Of a DNA stretch of 64,000 bases, positions 9,921-17,852 are shown one piece after another; the first letter of the stretch is position 1; every line of letters starts with the position of its first letter. The notes below the pieces were generated by a model. The model saw only the letters and a list, made by a program, of their open reading frames with translations. It had not been told where the DNA came from and searched no databases. This stretch comes from JAHFTW01 sp038046785. GTDB taxonomy: Archaea; Thermoplasmatota; E2; JACPAO01; JAHFTW01. A program made the translations under genes and the position numbers. Location of the stretch: positions 62,001-126,000 of the forward strand of contig JBBSVM010000003.1 of NCBI GenBank assembly GCA_038046785.1. Reading direction: 5' to 3'.

Positions 9921-10658
9921 ATGGCCATCCAGAGGATTCCGACGGGGGTGCAGGAGCTCGACGAGATTCTGCGCGGCGGCATCCCGGTCAACAACGTCGT
10001 CCTCCTCGCTGGCGGCTCGGGCATGGGCAAGACCACGCTCACCCTGCAGTTCCTCGCGCACGGCGCCGAGTCGGGCGAGAACGGCCTCTTCCTCTCGGTC
10101 ACGGAACCGGTCGCCATCCTGGAACGCAACGCCCAGGAGTACCAGTTCATCAAACCGGAGACTTTCAAGGACGGCCGCATCCGTCTTCTCGATTTGCGCG
10201 CCGTCCTGCAGCGCATGGGCATGGGGGGCGGCAACGAGCAGGTGGACGGCAACGCGCTCATCGAGGCGCTCGAGGGCATTGTCAAGCAGTACAAGATCAA
10301 GCGCCTCGTCGTGGACTCCATCACCGCCATCTGCCAGCGCCTCGAATCGCCGGGCAAGATTCGCGACTTCATCTTCCGCTTGGGCCTGACGCTCTCGTCG
10401 CTTGGTTGCACCACGATCCTCACCTCCGAGACCCCGCCGCGCGAACTGAAGTACAGCATGTTCGGGGTCGAGGAGTTCATCGGGGACGGCATCATTTTCC
10501 TTAGCGAGATGGAACGCAACAACGACCTGGTGCGCACCCTCCAAGTCATCAAGATGCGCGGCACCGAGCACAGCCGGGCGAAATTCATGATGGACCTCAG
10601 CGAATACGGCATCAGCCTCGCTCCCCTGCTGAAGAAGTTCGGGGAGGCCAAGGTTTGA
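9921..10658 (+). CDS. KaiC/RAD55-family RecA-like ATPase
   Basis: 245 residues. A single KaiC domain: the typical N-terminal TGVQELDEILRGGIP, Walker A GGSGMGKTT near residues 31-39, and Walker B at RLVVDSITAI near 132. The length fits one-domain archaeal KaiC-like proteins such as ArlH/FlaH. Its place directly after the pilins suggests a regulatory or assembly ATPase for the pilus, as ArlH is for the archaellum; that is inference from context. It is followed with a 4-bp overlap by a second, degenerate KaiC-like gene. Confidence 0.9.
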   Translation: MAIQRIPTGVQELDEILRGGIPVNNVVLLAGGSGMGKTTLTLQFLAHGAESGENGLFLSVTEPVAILERNAQEYQFIKPETFKDGRIRLLDLRAVLQRMGMGGGNEQVDGNALIEALEGIVKQYKIKRLVVDSITAICQRLESPGKIRDFIFRLGLTLSSLGCTTILTSETPPRELKYSMFGVEEFIGDGIIFLSEMERNNDLVRTLQVIKMRGTEHSRAKFMMDLSEYGISLAPLLKKFGEAKV

Positions 10659-11491
10659 GCGACGGCGTCAGCACGGGCCTCGCCGCCCTCGACACTTTCC
10701 TGAAAGGCGGACTCCCCAAAGGCTTCACCACGCTCCTGCTCGCCCCCGTCGGCTCCGGCTCAGAGATTTTCGCCAAGCAGTTCGCGCAGGGGCACGCCCG
10801 CGAACGCGGCCTCTTCGTCACCACCGACGAGTCCGCCAACGAGGTGGACGGCGCCGTGCGCGCCGCAAAATGGGATTTCTCCGGTGTCCAGATTGTCGAC
10901 CTGCAGTCGGACTTCGCCGAAGCGATGATGGAGGCGCAACAGAAGCAGATGGACCGCCCCAAAGACGCCAACGCCCCGGCGCCGGCGCGCCGCGGCTTCG
11001 ACCCGCGCGACCTGGTGGAGGGCACCAGCAGCAACGACCTCCTCAAACGCCCAACGCCGGGCTGGGGTTCGGGCGACCTGCCGGCCCCCGCCGTCACGTC
11101 GCGCACCGACTACCTGGGCCGCCTGCTTGAACCCTACAGCAAACTGCGCACCCCCGACCGCGTCGTCATCCACTCCCTCGACTTCTTCCTCAACCTCTAC
11201 CCGGTGGACCAGGTCGTCTCCGCCCTCACGGCGCTCAAGGCGGCCAACTCGAAGAACGGCGGCCTGCTCCTGCTGGTGCTCTCCAAAGGCGCGCACGGCG
11301 CCACGACCGAGCGGCGCATGGAGCTGCTTGCGGACTGCCTCATCGAACTGGAGGTGACCCGCAAGGGCACCACGTTCGAGCGTTTCTTCATGGTGAAGAA
11401 AGTGAAGAACCGCACCGTCGGCATCGGTGTGAGCACCTACGAAGTCAAGCCGGACGGCTTCCAGCTCGAGACGTTGGAACGGATTGTCTGA
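10655..11491 (+). CDS. Degenerate KaiC-like protein without functional Walker A
   Basis: 278 residues from a TTG that overlaps the preceding TGA (TTGA). The opening STGLAALDTFLKGGLPKG has the KaiC fold signature, but the P-loop position reads APVGSGSEIFAKQ, lacking the GK[ST] needed for phosphate binding. A 40-residue Pro/Ala-rich insertion lies at about 90-140, and the Walker B-like strand is RVVIHSLDFFL. It is probably a non-hydrolysing partner of the active KaiC-like protein next door. Its last four codons and stop (11477-11491) belong to the hairpin repeat that follows; the true ancestral C-terminus may have differed. Confidence 0.8.
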   Translation: MSDGVSTGLAALDTFLKGGLPKGFTTLLLAPVGSGSEIFAKQFAQGHARERGLFVTTDESANEVDGAVRAAKWDFSGVQIVDLQSDFAEAMMEAQQKQMDRPKDANAPAPARRGFDPRDLVEGTSSNDLLKRPTPGWGSGDLPAPAVTSRTDYLGRLLEPYSKLRTPDRVVIHSLDFFLNLYPVDQVVSALTALKAANSKNGGLLLLVLSKGAHGATTERRMELLADCLIELEVTRKGTTFERFFMVKKVKNRTVGIGVSTYEVKPDGFQLETLERIV

Positions 11492-11769
11492 GCAGAGCGA
11501 AGACGATCCNNNNNNNNNNNNNNNNNNNNNNNNNNNNNNNNNNNNNNNNNNNNNNNNNNNNNNNNNNNNNNNNNNNNNNNNNNNNNNNNNNNNNNNNNNN
11601 NNNNNNNNNGTTTCAGACCGCGAAGCGGTCGGACCATCCGGTTGCCGAAGAGGACCGGATGGGGAACGGATTGTCTGAGCAGAGCGAAGACGATCCGTTT
11701 CAGACCGCGAAGCGGTCGGACCATCCGGTTGCCGAAGAGGACCGGATGGGGGACCGCATCGTGTCGCCG
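11472..11769 (+). repeat. 87-bp hairpin repeat array overlapping the end of the KaiC-like gene, broken by an assembly gap
   Basis: A partial copy runs to 11509, a full 87-bp unit is 11610-11696, and a further partial copy starts at 11697 and decays after about 11750. Each unit holds GACCGC-GAA-GCGGTC (11616-11630), CCATCCGGT paired with ACCGGATGG (11634-11662), and a stem across the stop codon in which GTCT pairs with AGAC around TGAGC-AGA-GCGA. The codons GAA CGG ATT GTC TGA recur at 11664-11678. A diverged GAC CGC ATC GTG, which still encodes Asp-Arg-Ile-Val, lies at 11752-11763. The number of units hidden by the gap is unknown. Confidence 0.9.
11510..11609. other. Assembly gap (100 N)
   Basis: Exactly 100 Ns inside the 87-bp repeat array. 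A round length usually marks a scaffolding gap of unknown true size, here most likely a tandem array that short reads could not span. Confidence 0.97.
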
Positions 11770-11777
11770 CGGAACAG

Positions 11778-13417
11778 CTACGATTTCTTGGTGCGCGGCC
11801 GCGACAGAGGAGCATCGGTCGCCGCTTTGGGGCGCAGGTAGAGAACGTGCCCAAGCTTCTTCCCATCCGTCCCGAGCAGGTCGTGCCCGAGCCGGTCGTG
11901 CTCCACGCCATCGATGCGCAGCCTCTCATCGGGCGACATGTAGATGTCGCGCACCCGTTCCGTGAAGCGCACCGGATCTTCCATGCGCTCTGCAACGCGC
12001 CCGCTCAGGTCGAAGACTGCGTGGGCACCCTCCTTGACCCGGGTGCCGCAGAGGGCCGCCATTTTGGGGTTGGCCGCGACGACCGCGCCCTCCGCGTCCA
12101 CGATGACGAGGGCAACCGGGCTGGCGGTGAACTGCGCGGTGGTGAATTCGATGTGGCGCGCCAGCATTTCCTCGCTCTGGCTGCGCGCGAAAAACGGGGC
12201 CGCAACGACGGCGGCGCGCTCGGCCAATTGCAGCCACTGCGGATCGTCGGAGCGCGGAACGGTGCCGAAGAAAGCGAGCCCGGCGACGAACCGCGTCCCA
12301 TCGAGGACGGGGACCACGGCGACGCTGCTCAAGCCGGCCGCCCGTGCTGCTGCGCCGCGCACGACGCCGGGCTCCTTCTGGATGTCGGGGATCCATTGGC
12401 TCTCCGGTTGCACCCAGAGCCGCCCCAGCACCGCTTCGCCGCGCTGGAAGGCGATTTTTTCCGTGAGTTTGCGCAGCCGTTCGAAACCGGGCCGGGCTGC
12501 GAAGAACGCGGGCGAGGCGCTCAAGGTCCCCTTGCTGTCGGGCACCCAAGCTTCCGCGTAGGGCCAACCTGCCACCGTGGCGATGCGCTCGAGGAGGATG
12601 CGCAACCCATCGTCCACTAATTTGCCCTGCAGGAGCGGCAAAGTCTGCTTCAGGAACTCCAGGCTCGACTCGGCCTGGCGGCGCGCGGTCACATTGCGGC
12701 CGATGCCCTGGATGACCGGTTGGCCTGCCTCCGCCAGGATGCGCGTCGTCACCTCGAGCCAGACGGTTTCGCCCGCCTTGGTGCGGGAGCGCAGTTCGTA
12801 CGGCCCGGTGCGCTCCACCGTCCCGGCCGCCTTGGCCCGCAGCGCCGCAGTCGCCGTGGACAGGTCGTCGGGGTGGACCAGGTCGCGGATGTTCATGGCG
12901 GCGAACTCGTCCGCGCTGTATCCATAGATGCGCAAAGCGGTCTCGTTCACCTCAAGGAAACGGCCCTGCAGGTCGTGCGAGTAGATGACGTCCACCGCGT
13001 CCTGGATGAGGTTGCGGTAGCGCGCCTCGCTTGCCTTCACGGCCTCTTCGACCTTTTTGCGCGCGGTGATGTCGCGGATGATTCCTTGCAGGCCCGTGAC
13101 CACCCCCTCTTTGCGCTGAGCGCGGGAGTGTACCTCCATCCAGAAGCCGCTGCCGTCCTTGCGGACCCCTCTTTTGCCTCGTACTGCGCAACCTCGCTCG
13201 CCCCCGTGGTGCGCGATGCAATCTGGTGTTTCACCTCGGTGTGGCTGTCGGGGTGGACGAAGAGGAACAGACTCTTCCCCAACGTCTCCTCGGGCCGCCA
13301 CCCGAACATCGTCTGCACGGCGGCGTTGACGTAGGTCACATTGCCCTTTGCGTCCACCGTGTAGAGAACGTCCGTTGCGGACTCCACGAGGGTTTGGAAA
13401 TCGGGGACGTGGCTCAT
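11778..13417 (-). pseudogene. PAS-PAS-GAF-PAS sensory protein, frameshifted near 13166-13175
   Basis: The ATG at 13417 overlaps the upstream stop (ATGA) and opens a PAS domain (VESATDVLYTVDAKGNVTYVNA). At about 13170 the reading frame moves by one base: the first frame runs into low-complexity sequence, while the other resumes with RKDGSGFWMEV and IIRDITARKK, the normal end of a PAS/PAC unit. A second PAS (RYRNLIQDAVDVIYSHD), a GAF-like domain (about 12640-12190) and a third PAS (FTASPVALVIVDAEGAVVAA) follow. There is no histidine-kinase domain. The shift falls in a run of four C and four T, so a consensus error is as likely as a real mutation. Probably a soluble signal-input protein of the three-gene operon 15353-11778. 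Confidence 0.8.
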
Positions 13418-14832
13418 GGCGCGTCGGACTCGTTTGGCAGGGGCGGCGGTACGGTGATGCGGTAGAGGGCTCGTGCCACCAAGTAGAGCGCTGCGAAAGA
13501 GAGCGCGGCAAGCGCCAACTGCAAGTAGAGGAAGAGGCCCGTCACGCTGAGCGGGAGGGTCGTCATCTCGGCGGCGCCTCCGCCCAGGAGGGCGCCTCCG
13601 ACGACGGCGAGGTAGTAGAGCGAGATGAGCGCCAGGGCGACGCGCAGGTTGCGCGCCGAAGCGCGGAAACCGCCGAACGCCTCGCGCTCGAAAATATGCG
13701 CCTGACGCGCCGCGACAATGGCGAAGGGAACCGGGACGACCAGCAGCAGGGCGGCAAACGGGATGAGCGCCGGCACGTTGGAGAGCGGCAGTTCGAGCGT
13801 CTCCACCAGCGTGTAGGTGCCGGCGCCATGCTCGCGGATGAGCTGGCCCGGGACGGTGATCTGGGTGAATTCGGCCGTGCGCTCGACGAGAATTTTGGAG
13901 CGGTCGAACCCGTTCGGTCCGTCGTTGCTGCGCGTGACCGCTTCGGTGAGAACGGCGCCGTCGGGGGCGCGCAACTCACTGAAGACGACCTGCGGGTCGA
14001 AGCGCATGCGCAGGTCGGTGCCAAGGCCCTCCGCCACCGTCGGGGCGGCGATGGAGACGGAGACGAGGATGTCGTTGAACACCTGCGAGCCGGCGCGCCG
14101 CTCCTGCGTCTCCACGGCGGCGTTGGCGACCGGGATGCTGGAGAACTCCACGACGGGCCGGGAGATGGCGCTGGCATAGGAGGCCCCGTTGGGGCGAATG
14201 CCCACGGCGGAGGGGTCCACGCTGGAGCTGATGTCCTGGAAGAACCAGGAAGCGGAGAGATTGAGGAGCCCGGCCGGGCGGTAGGCGGGTAGGTCAATGG
14301 GGCGAGCCGCGTAAGCGCCGTCGGTGAAGTTGAAGTAATCCCCTGCGAGCGCTGCTCCACCCGGACTCGTGAGAATGAGCCGCTGGGCAAAACGCGGGCA
14401 GAGAACGTTCGTGGACGCGCAAGCGATTTCGCGGCTGGCGTCGAAGCGCAGATGGACGTGATCGGTGCTGGGCGGAATGGGCATCGTGAAGCTGACGCTG
14501 GCGCAGCTGCGCACGAGGTAGCCAGCCGGCTGGCCCGGCGGCGTGAGGGAGGGAACGCTGGGAACGCCGGGGATGCCGGAATCGGGGGAGTCATCTTCGC
14601 TCCAGTGGAACGATGTTCCCGCTCCATCCACACTCAGAACTCCGACTTCCGCGAGCGAAGCGCCTGGACTCGATGCGCAGCCGTCGTCGTTCAACACCAA
14701 CGTGTCGAGCGGGACCGGCACGAAGGCGTCGAGGAAGACACCGGTCACGAGCGCTTCGGGAGCGACATCGTCGGCCAAAACGGGGGCAGTCATCAGTGCG
14801 AAGAGGGCCAGAACGGCCAGTTGCAGTTTCAT
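13414..14832 (-). CDS. Exported membrane-anchored protein of unknown function
   Basis: 472 residues. A signal peptide (MKLQLAVLALFALMTAPVLA) precedes a large extracellular beta-rich domain with several Cys (CASS, RSCASV, REIACAS, LCPRF) and then four C-terminal hydrophobic spans (about 355-465). The topology is an outside sensor on a four-helix membrane module with almost no cytoplasmic domain. ATGA overlaps on both sides place it between a P-loop-less KaiC-like protein and the PAS/GAF protein, so the three probably form one signalling unit. I do not recognise the family. Confidence 0.75.
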   Translation of the reverse strand: MKLQLAVLALFALMTAPVLADDVAPEALVTGVFLDAFVPVPLDTLVLNDDGCASSPGASLAEVGVLSVDGAGTSFHWSEDDSPDSGIPGVPSVPSLTPPGQPAGYLVRSCASVSFTMPIPPSTDHVHLRFDASREIACASTNVLCPRFAQRLILTSPGGAALAGDYFNFTDGAYAARPIDLPAYRPAGLLNLSASWFFQDISSSVDPSAVGIRPNGASYASAISRPVVEFSSIPVANAAVETQERRAGSQVFNDILVSVSIAAPTVAEGLGTDLRMRFDPQVVFSELRAPDGAVLTEAVTRSNDGPNGFDRSKILVERTAEFTQITVPGQLIREHGAGTYTLVETLELPLSNVPALIPFAALLLVVPVPFAIVAARQAHIFEREAFGGFRASARNLRVALALISLYYLAVVGGALLGGGAAEMTTLPLSVTGLFLYLQLALAALSFAALYLVARALYRITVPPPLPNESDAP

Positions 14833-15353
14833 GGAGCACCTGTAAGGAGGAGGCGTTCGTCGGTGAAGGTGGCGACCATTTCTTGGAGGCTCTTGCCATC
14901 TTTGCCGTCACGGATGATGAAGTCGCCCGCGATGGAGCGTGTGCGCAGACGGTTGGCGAGGTAGTGGCTGAATTCCTGGACGGCGCCAAGGCCATTGTAG
15001 AGTGCCAGCGTGTTGAGGGAGTCCACGACGACGACCGGGCTCGTCATGCGGCTTGCCATCTGCTCGAGCCGCATTGCCATCATCTCCAGCATGGTCGGGG
15101 ATGGGAGGAACGTGGTGCGGGCCGGTTTGACGGAGGGGACGCGGCCATCCATGCAGGTGACCACGTCGAGGACCTCCACTTTTTCTGCATCCACTCCAGC
15201 CCCTTCGAAGGAGGCAACAAGCTGCCGTTGCGGCCGGTCGGCGGCAAGGTACAGGACGCTTTGCCCGGCAGCCTGCAGGCTGCGAATGTGGAGGGCCACC
15301 GCCGACGCTGCACCATCCAGCGCCGGAACCAAGACTCGAATGGGGCGTGACAC
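14829..15353 (-). CDS. Small KaiC-like protein lacking a P-loop (paralogue 1 of 3)
   Basis: 174 residues from the GTG at 15353; the predicted transcription start lies near 15362, so upstream in-frame codons are excluded. The fold follows RecA/KaiC order (VLYLAADRP strand, LPSPTMLEMMAMRLEQM helix, VVVVDSLNTLALYNGL in the Walker B position) but there is no GxxxxGK[ST]. Two neighbours (15418-16014 and 15986-16504) share the same blocks: [ST]PxxLExxAxRxE, then VDSLNTLALYNG, VDCLSSLADHNG or CTCNSFALYNA. It overlaps the membrane protein gene by 4 bp. A binding or regulatory role is inferred. Confidence 0.75.
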   Translation of the reverse strand: MSRPIRVLVPALDGAASAVALHIRSLQAAGQSVLYLAADRPQRQLVASFEGAGVDAEKVEVLDVVTCMDGRVPSVKPARTTFLPSPTMLEMMAMRLEQMASRMTSPVVVVDSLNTLALYNGLGAVQEFSHYLANRLRTRSIAGDFIIRDGKDGKSLQEMVATFTDERLLLTGAP

Positions 15354-15382
15354 TTGGGGGACAGTGCCGCGACTTCGGCCAG

Positions 15383-15392
15383 AATATAAAAG
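15383..15392. promoter_or_regulatory. Bidirectional TATA box
   Basis: AATATAAAAG on plus reads CTTTTATATT on minus, a good archaeal TATA box in both directions. It lies about 31 bp before the plus ATG (15418) and about 34 bp before the minus GTG (15353), so both mRNAs would be leaderless or nearly so. Confidence 0.7.
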
Positions 15393-15417
15393 GCGGACCA
15401 ATGGCCATAAATGGGGA

Positions 15418-16014
15418 ATGCGTTCGCGGTGTGTGTTGGTGGAGACGGGTCCGAAGGTTCACGCCGGGGCGGCCTGGCCGGACGGCTCCATCCACCTCGT
15501 CCAAGGCGACTCCAGCTTGGCGCTCAACAGCACCATCCGGGCGCTGGCACAGCGCGGCCCGGGCATCATCGTCGCGGCGTCGCAGACCTCGGCAGCGCTT
15601 CGCGCCGCCCTCGCGCTCGACCGCATCGAGAACGTCCACATCGTCGACTGCGTTACCGCCCTCACCGCCGCCCGCCCCCCGTCGGACAGCGCGACCACGT
15701 ACCTCGAGTCCCCCAACCTCCTGGAAGCGATGGCGCTCCGGGCGCAGGCGCAGATGGCGCGCGGCGGCCGCTGGCTCGTCGTCGACTGCCTCTCCAGCCT
15801 GGCGGACCACAACGGCTTGGAGGCCGTCGCCGAGTGGACGCACACCATGGTCAACCAGTTGCGCTCACGCGACATCACCGGGGCGATGGTGTTCAACAGC
15901 GCGACCGGGGAGGGCCTGGAGTCCGCCCTCGCGCACCACTTCGACGGCGTGGCGCGCCTGCCCGACCCTGGCCTCGCCGGGCCGGTCAGGCCAGCCGGGC
16001 CCGACCCTCGATGA
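15418..16014 (+). CDS. Small KaiC-like protein lacking a P-loop (paralogue 2 of 3)
   Basis: 198 residues from the ATG at 15418, placed by the TATA box at 15383; an out-of-frame ATG lies at 15411. The blocks match its two neighbours: GIIVAASQTSAALRAAL, NVHIVDCVTAL, ESPNLLEAMALRAQAQM and WLVVDCLSSLADHNGLEAV. No Walker A is present. It is transcribed away from paralogue 1 and towards paralogue 3; its 3' end overlaps the 3' end of paralogue 3 by 29 bp, so antisense interference is possible. Confidence 0.75.
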   Translation: MRSRCVLVETGPKVHAGAAWPDGSIHLVQGDSSLALNSTIRALAQRGPGIIVAASQTSAALRAALALDRIENVHIVDCVTALTAARPPSDSATTYLESPNLLEAMALRAQAQMARGGRWLVVDCLSSLADHNGLEAVAEWTHTMVNQLRSRDITGAMVFNSATGEGLESALAHHFDGVARLPDPGLAGPVRPAGPDPR

Positions 16015-16504
16015 ACGACTCGAGGAAGCCCTTCAGGCCGGCGTCGATTGGCGCATCCTCCTCGACGACGAAGTCCATCCACGCCTTCGGGCGCACCAGG
16101 TTGTGCAGTGTGTAGCGCACCAACTCCTCGAGCGCTTCCGGAGCATTGTAGAGGGCGAAGGAGTTGCAGGTGCAGATGAGGACGTGCGGGATGCCCTCCG
16201 CTTTCTGGCGGATGGCCTTCTCGGCGCGCATCGCGATGAGCTCGAGCTGGTTGGGCGTCGAGAGGTACATCAGATGTTCTGGGTCGTTTGTCCACTCCGC
16301 TCCCGCCCGTGTGCCGACGGCGTCGATGATGAAGAGACGATCGAGGTTGACGCCCGCTTCCTTGAAGCGTCGCAGCATGAGCGACGCTGGGTCGCGGGTC
16401 GTGATGAGGAGGACCGAGCGGTTCTCCGCGTGCAGGGTCTTGACATGGCCCGCCAACTGCTCGATGAGTTTGCGCGACGATGCGTAGACCAAGCGCGACG
16501 GCAT
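15986..16504 (-). CDS. Small KaiC-like protein lacking a P-loop (paralogue 3 of 3)
   Basis: 172 residues. The start ATG is about 28 bp from the TATA-like CTTAATCA near 16532, so it is probably leaderless. It contains VLLITTRDPASLMLRRF, RLFIIDAVG, STPNQLELIAMRAEKAI and HVLICTCNSFALYNAPEAL, in the same order and spacing as the other two paralogues. The Walker B-like Asp is replaced by Cys-Thr. It lies 27 bp downstream of the Orc1/Cdc6 gene on the same strand but appears to have its own promoter inside that gene's end. Confidence 0.72.
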   Translation of the reverse strand: MPSRLVYASSRKLIEQLAGHVKTLHAENRSVLLITTRDPASLMLRRFKEAGVNLDRLFIIDAVGTRAGAEWTNDPEHLMYLSTPNQLELIAMRAEKAIRQKAEGIPHVLICTCNSFALYNAPEALEELVRYTLHNLVRPKAWMDFVVEEDAPIDAGLKGFLESFIEGRARLA

Positions 16505-16527
16505 GCTCAGCCCCCCTGAGTCAGGAA

Positions 16528-16537
16528 TTGATTAAGA
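16528..16537 (-). promoter_or_regulatory. TATA-like box for KaiC-like paralogue 3
   Basis: CTCTTAATCA on the minus strand overlaps the stop codon of the Orc1/Cdc6 gene (16534-16532) and sits about 28 bp before the ATG at 16504. The small CTCAG/CTGAG stem at 16507-16520 lies between them. Confidence 0.4.
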
Positions 16538-17728
16538 GTTGGCGCTTGGCGCATTAAGGAGTTGCACGACGCGCGCCTCGACTTGCGCCGCGGGGGCGTC
16601 GGGAATGGAGAGAAACTGCGTCGTGCCTGCTGTCCCCTTTCCCGACAGGCGGCCGACGATGAAGCCACCTTCCTTGAGCTGGTTGACGTACTTCCAGTAC
16701 TGCGTGTGGGCCCGCGGCGCCTCACCGAACTCCTCGCAGGCAAGCCTGTACGCCTCCTCCGCCGCCCCGGTCGTCGTGTAGGCGTCGCCCCGTTTCAGCC
16801 GGCGCGCCAGCCCGAGAAGCGCAAGAAGGACGTGGCGCGGCAGGCTCTGCAGCTTCGCCGTCGTGATGTAGGCGTGCGTATCGCCCTGCGCAGAGCGCAC
16901 ATGCTCGCCATCCACGCGTTCGGCGCCGGCGCCGTCGGCGAGGTGCCCCGCCTTCCCCAGAACTTCGATGGCGAAGCGTGCGTTGCCATTCTGCGCCGCA
17001 GCCGCATCGGCGATGAGATAGACGGTGTCGCCGTCAACGGCACCGGGCCGGAAGGCGAGCGCGACGCGCTGCTGGACAATCGGCACAAGCTGCGGCGCAC
17101 CGTAGCCTCCCACGGCCACGACATTGGTCTGCTTGAACGTGGAGAGCGCCGCCGCATCCAGGAGCGGCAGAACGTTCTCCTGACTCACCATCAGAAGACT
17201 GACGCCGCACCAGGTGGGGCCCGCCTCGTCGTTGAGGCGGGTCAGGTCGTACACCAGGTTGCTGCCGTCGCTGCGCAGCAGGGCGTCCACCTCATCGAGG
17301 ATGACAACGAGGTGGGCCTGGCGCCGCTCCAGGTGGCGCCGCAGGTCGCGCAGCATTTCGCCCACCGCGAAGCCGCGCTCCGGGTAGTTGGCGTCGAACT
17401 TGTTCAGGATGGCGAGCATGGCGAGCCCAGCGGACTTGAGCTTGCGGCAGTTGACCCGCACGTGCTCGAGGCGCTTGCCTTGCCGCTGCAGGGCGGCCGA
17501 GAGGTCGCGCGCGAAGCGCTCCGCCAACGCCGTTTTGCCGACGCCGACGGGGCCCCACACCAGGGCGTGTTCGCGGTTGGCGCCCAGCATGAGCCCTTTG
17601 TAGATGGCGGCGAGCGCCTTCAGTTCCGTCTCGCGGCCGGGCAGCTCGTCCGGGATGTAGTCGAAATCAATCTTGCCGAGGTCCTTGAAGACCGTTGGGC
17701 CGCCCCACTCCTCTTCGACGAGGCTCAT
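16532..17728 (-). CDS. orc1/cdc6: Orc1/Cdc6 family replication initiator
   Basis: 398 residues from the ATG at 17728 (MSLVEEEWGG); the frame stays open further upstream, so a longer form from 17854 is possible. The AAA+ domain has PGRETELKALAAIY, Walker A GPVGVGKTA near residue 57, Walker B LVVILDEVDALL near 140 and a sensor strand VSLLMVSQEN. The C-terminal part is a winged helix (TQYWKYVNQLKEGGFI). Length and order fit archaeal Orc1/Cdc6, which binds ORB repeats at origins and loads MCM. Archaeal origins usually lie next to such genes, so the flanks are candidates, but I saw no convincing ORB repeat. Confidence 0.92.
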   Translation of the reverse strand: MSLVEEEWGGPTVFKDLGKIDFDYIPDELPGRETELKALAAIYKGLMLGANREHALVWGPVGVGKTALAERFARDLSAALQRQGKRLEHVRVNCRKLKSAGLAMLAILNKFDANYPERGFAVGEMLRDLRRHLERRQAHLVVILDEVDALLRSDGSNLVYDLTRLNDEAGPTWCGVSLLMVSQENVLPLLDAAALSTFKQTNVVAVGGYGAPQLVPIVQQRVALAFRPGAVDGDTVYLIADAAAAQNGNARFAIEVLGKAGHLADGAGAERVDGEHVRSAQGDTHAYITTAKLQSLPRHVLLALLGLARRLKRGDAYTTTGAAEEAYRLACEEFGEAPRAHTQYWKYVNQLKEGGFIVGRLSGKGTAGTTQFLSIPDAPAAQVEARVVQLLNAPSANS

Positions 17729-17852
17729 CGGATGCAGCAGCAGGACACGGGATTTGAGCGGACTGGTCCACTCGTTGGCGCGCACCGATTGGCGGGACCA
17801 CCCGGGGCCCCGCGGGCGAAAGGTCCAAACGGGGCTACCCGGCTGACGAGGC

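Noticed and set aside
1..11491. An archaellum (arl/fla) operon.
   Set aside because: An ArlI/ArlJ-like pair and a KaiC-like protein are present, but no arlC-G genes and no typical archaellins; a pilus system fits better.
11472..11769. A CRISPR array.
   Set aside because: Units are joined head to tail without variable spacers, contain several internal hairpins and overlap a coding end; there are no cas genes.
11659..11841. A plus-strand small gene across the repeat array.
   Set aside because: It is composed of repeat units and overlaps the 3' end of the PAS/GAF gene on the other strand.
13414..14832. Long open frames opposite this and many other genes.
   Set aside because: High G+C keeps antisense frames open; translations are Arg/Pro/Ala-rich without domains and conflict with the well-supported gene on the other strand.
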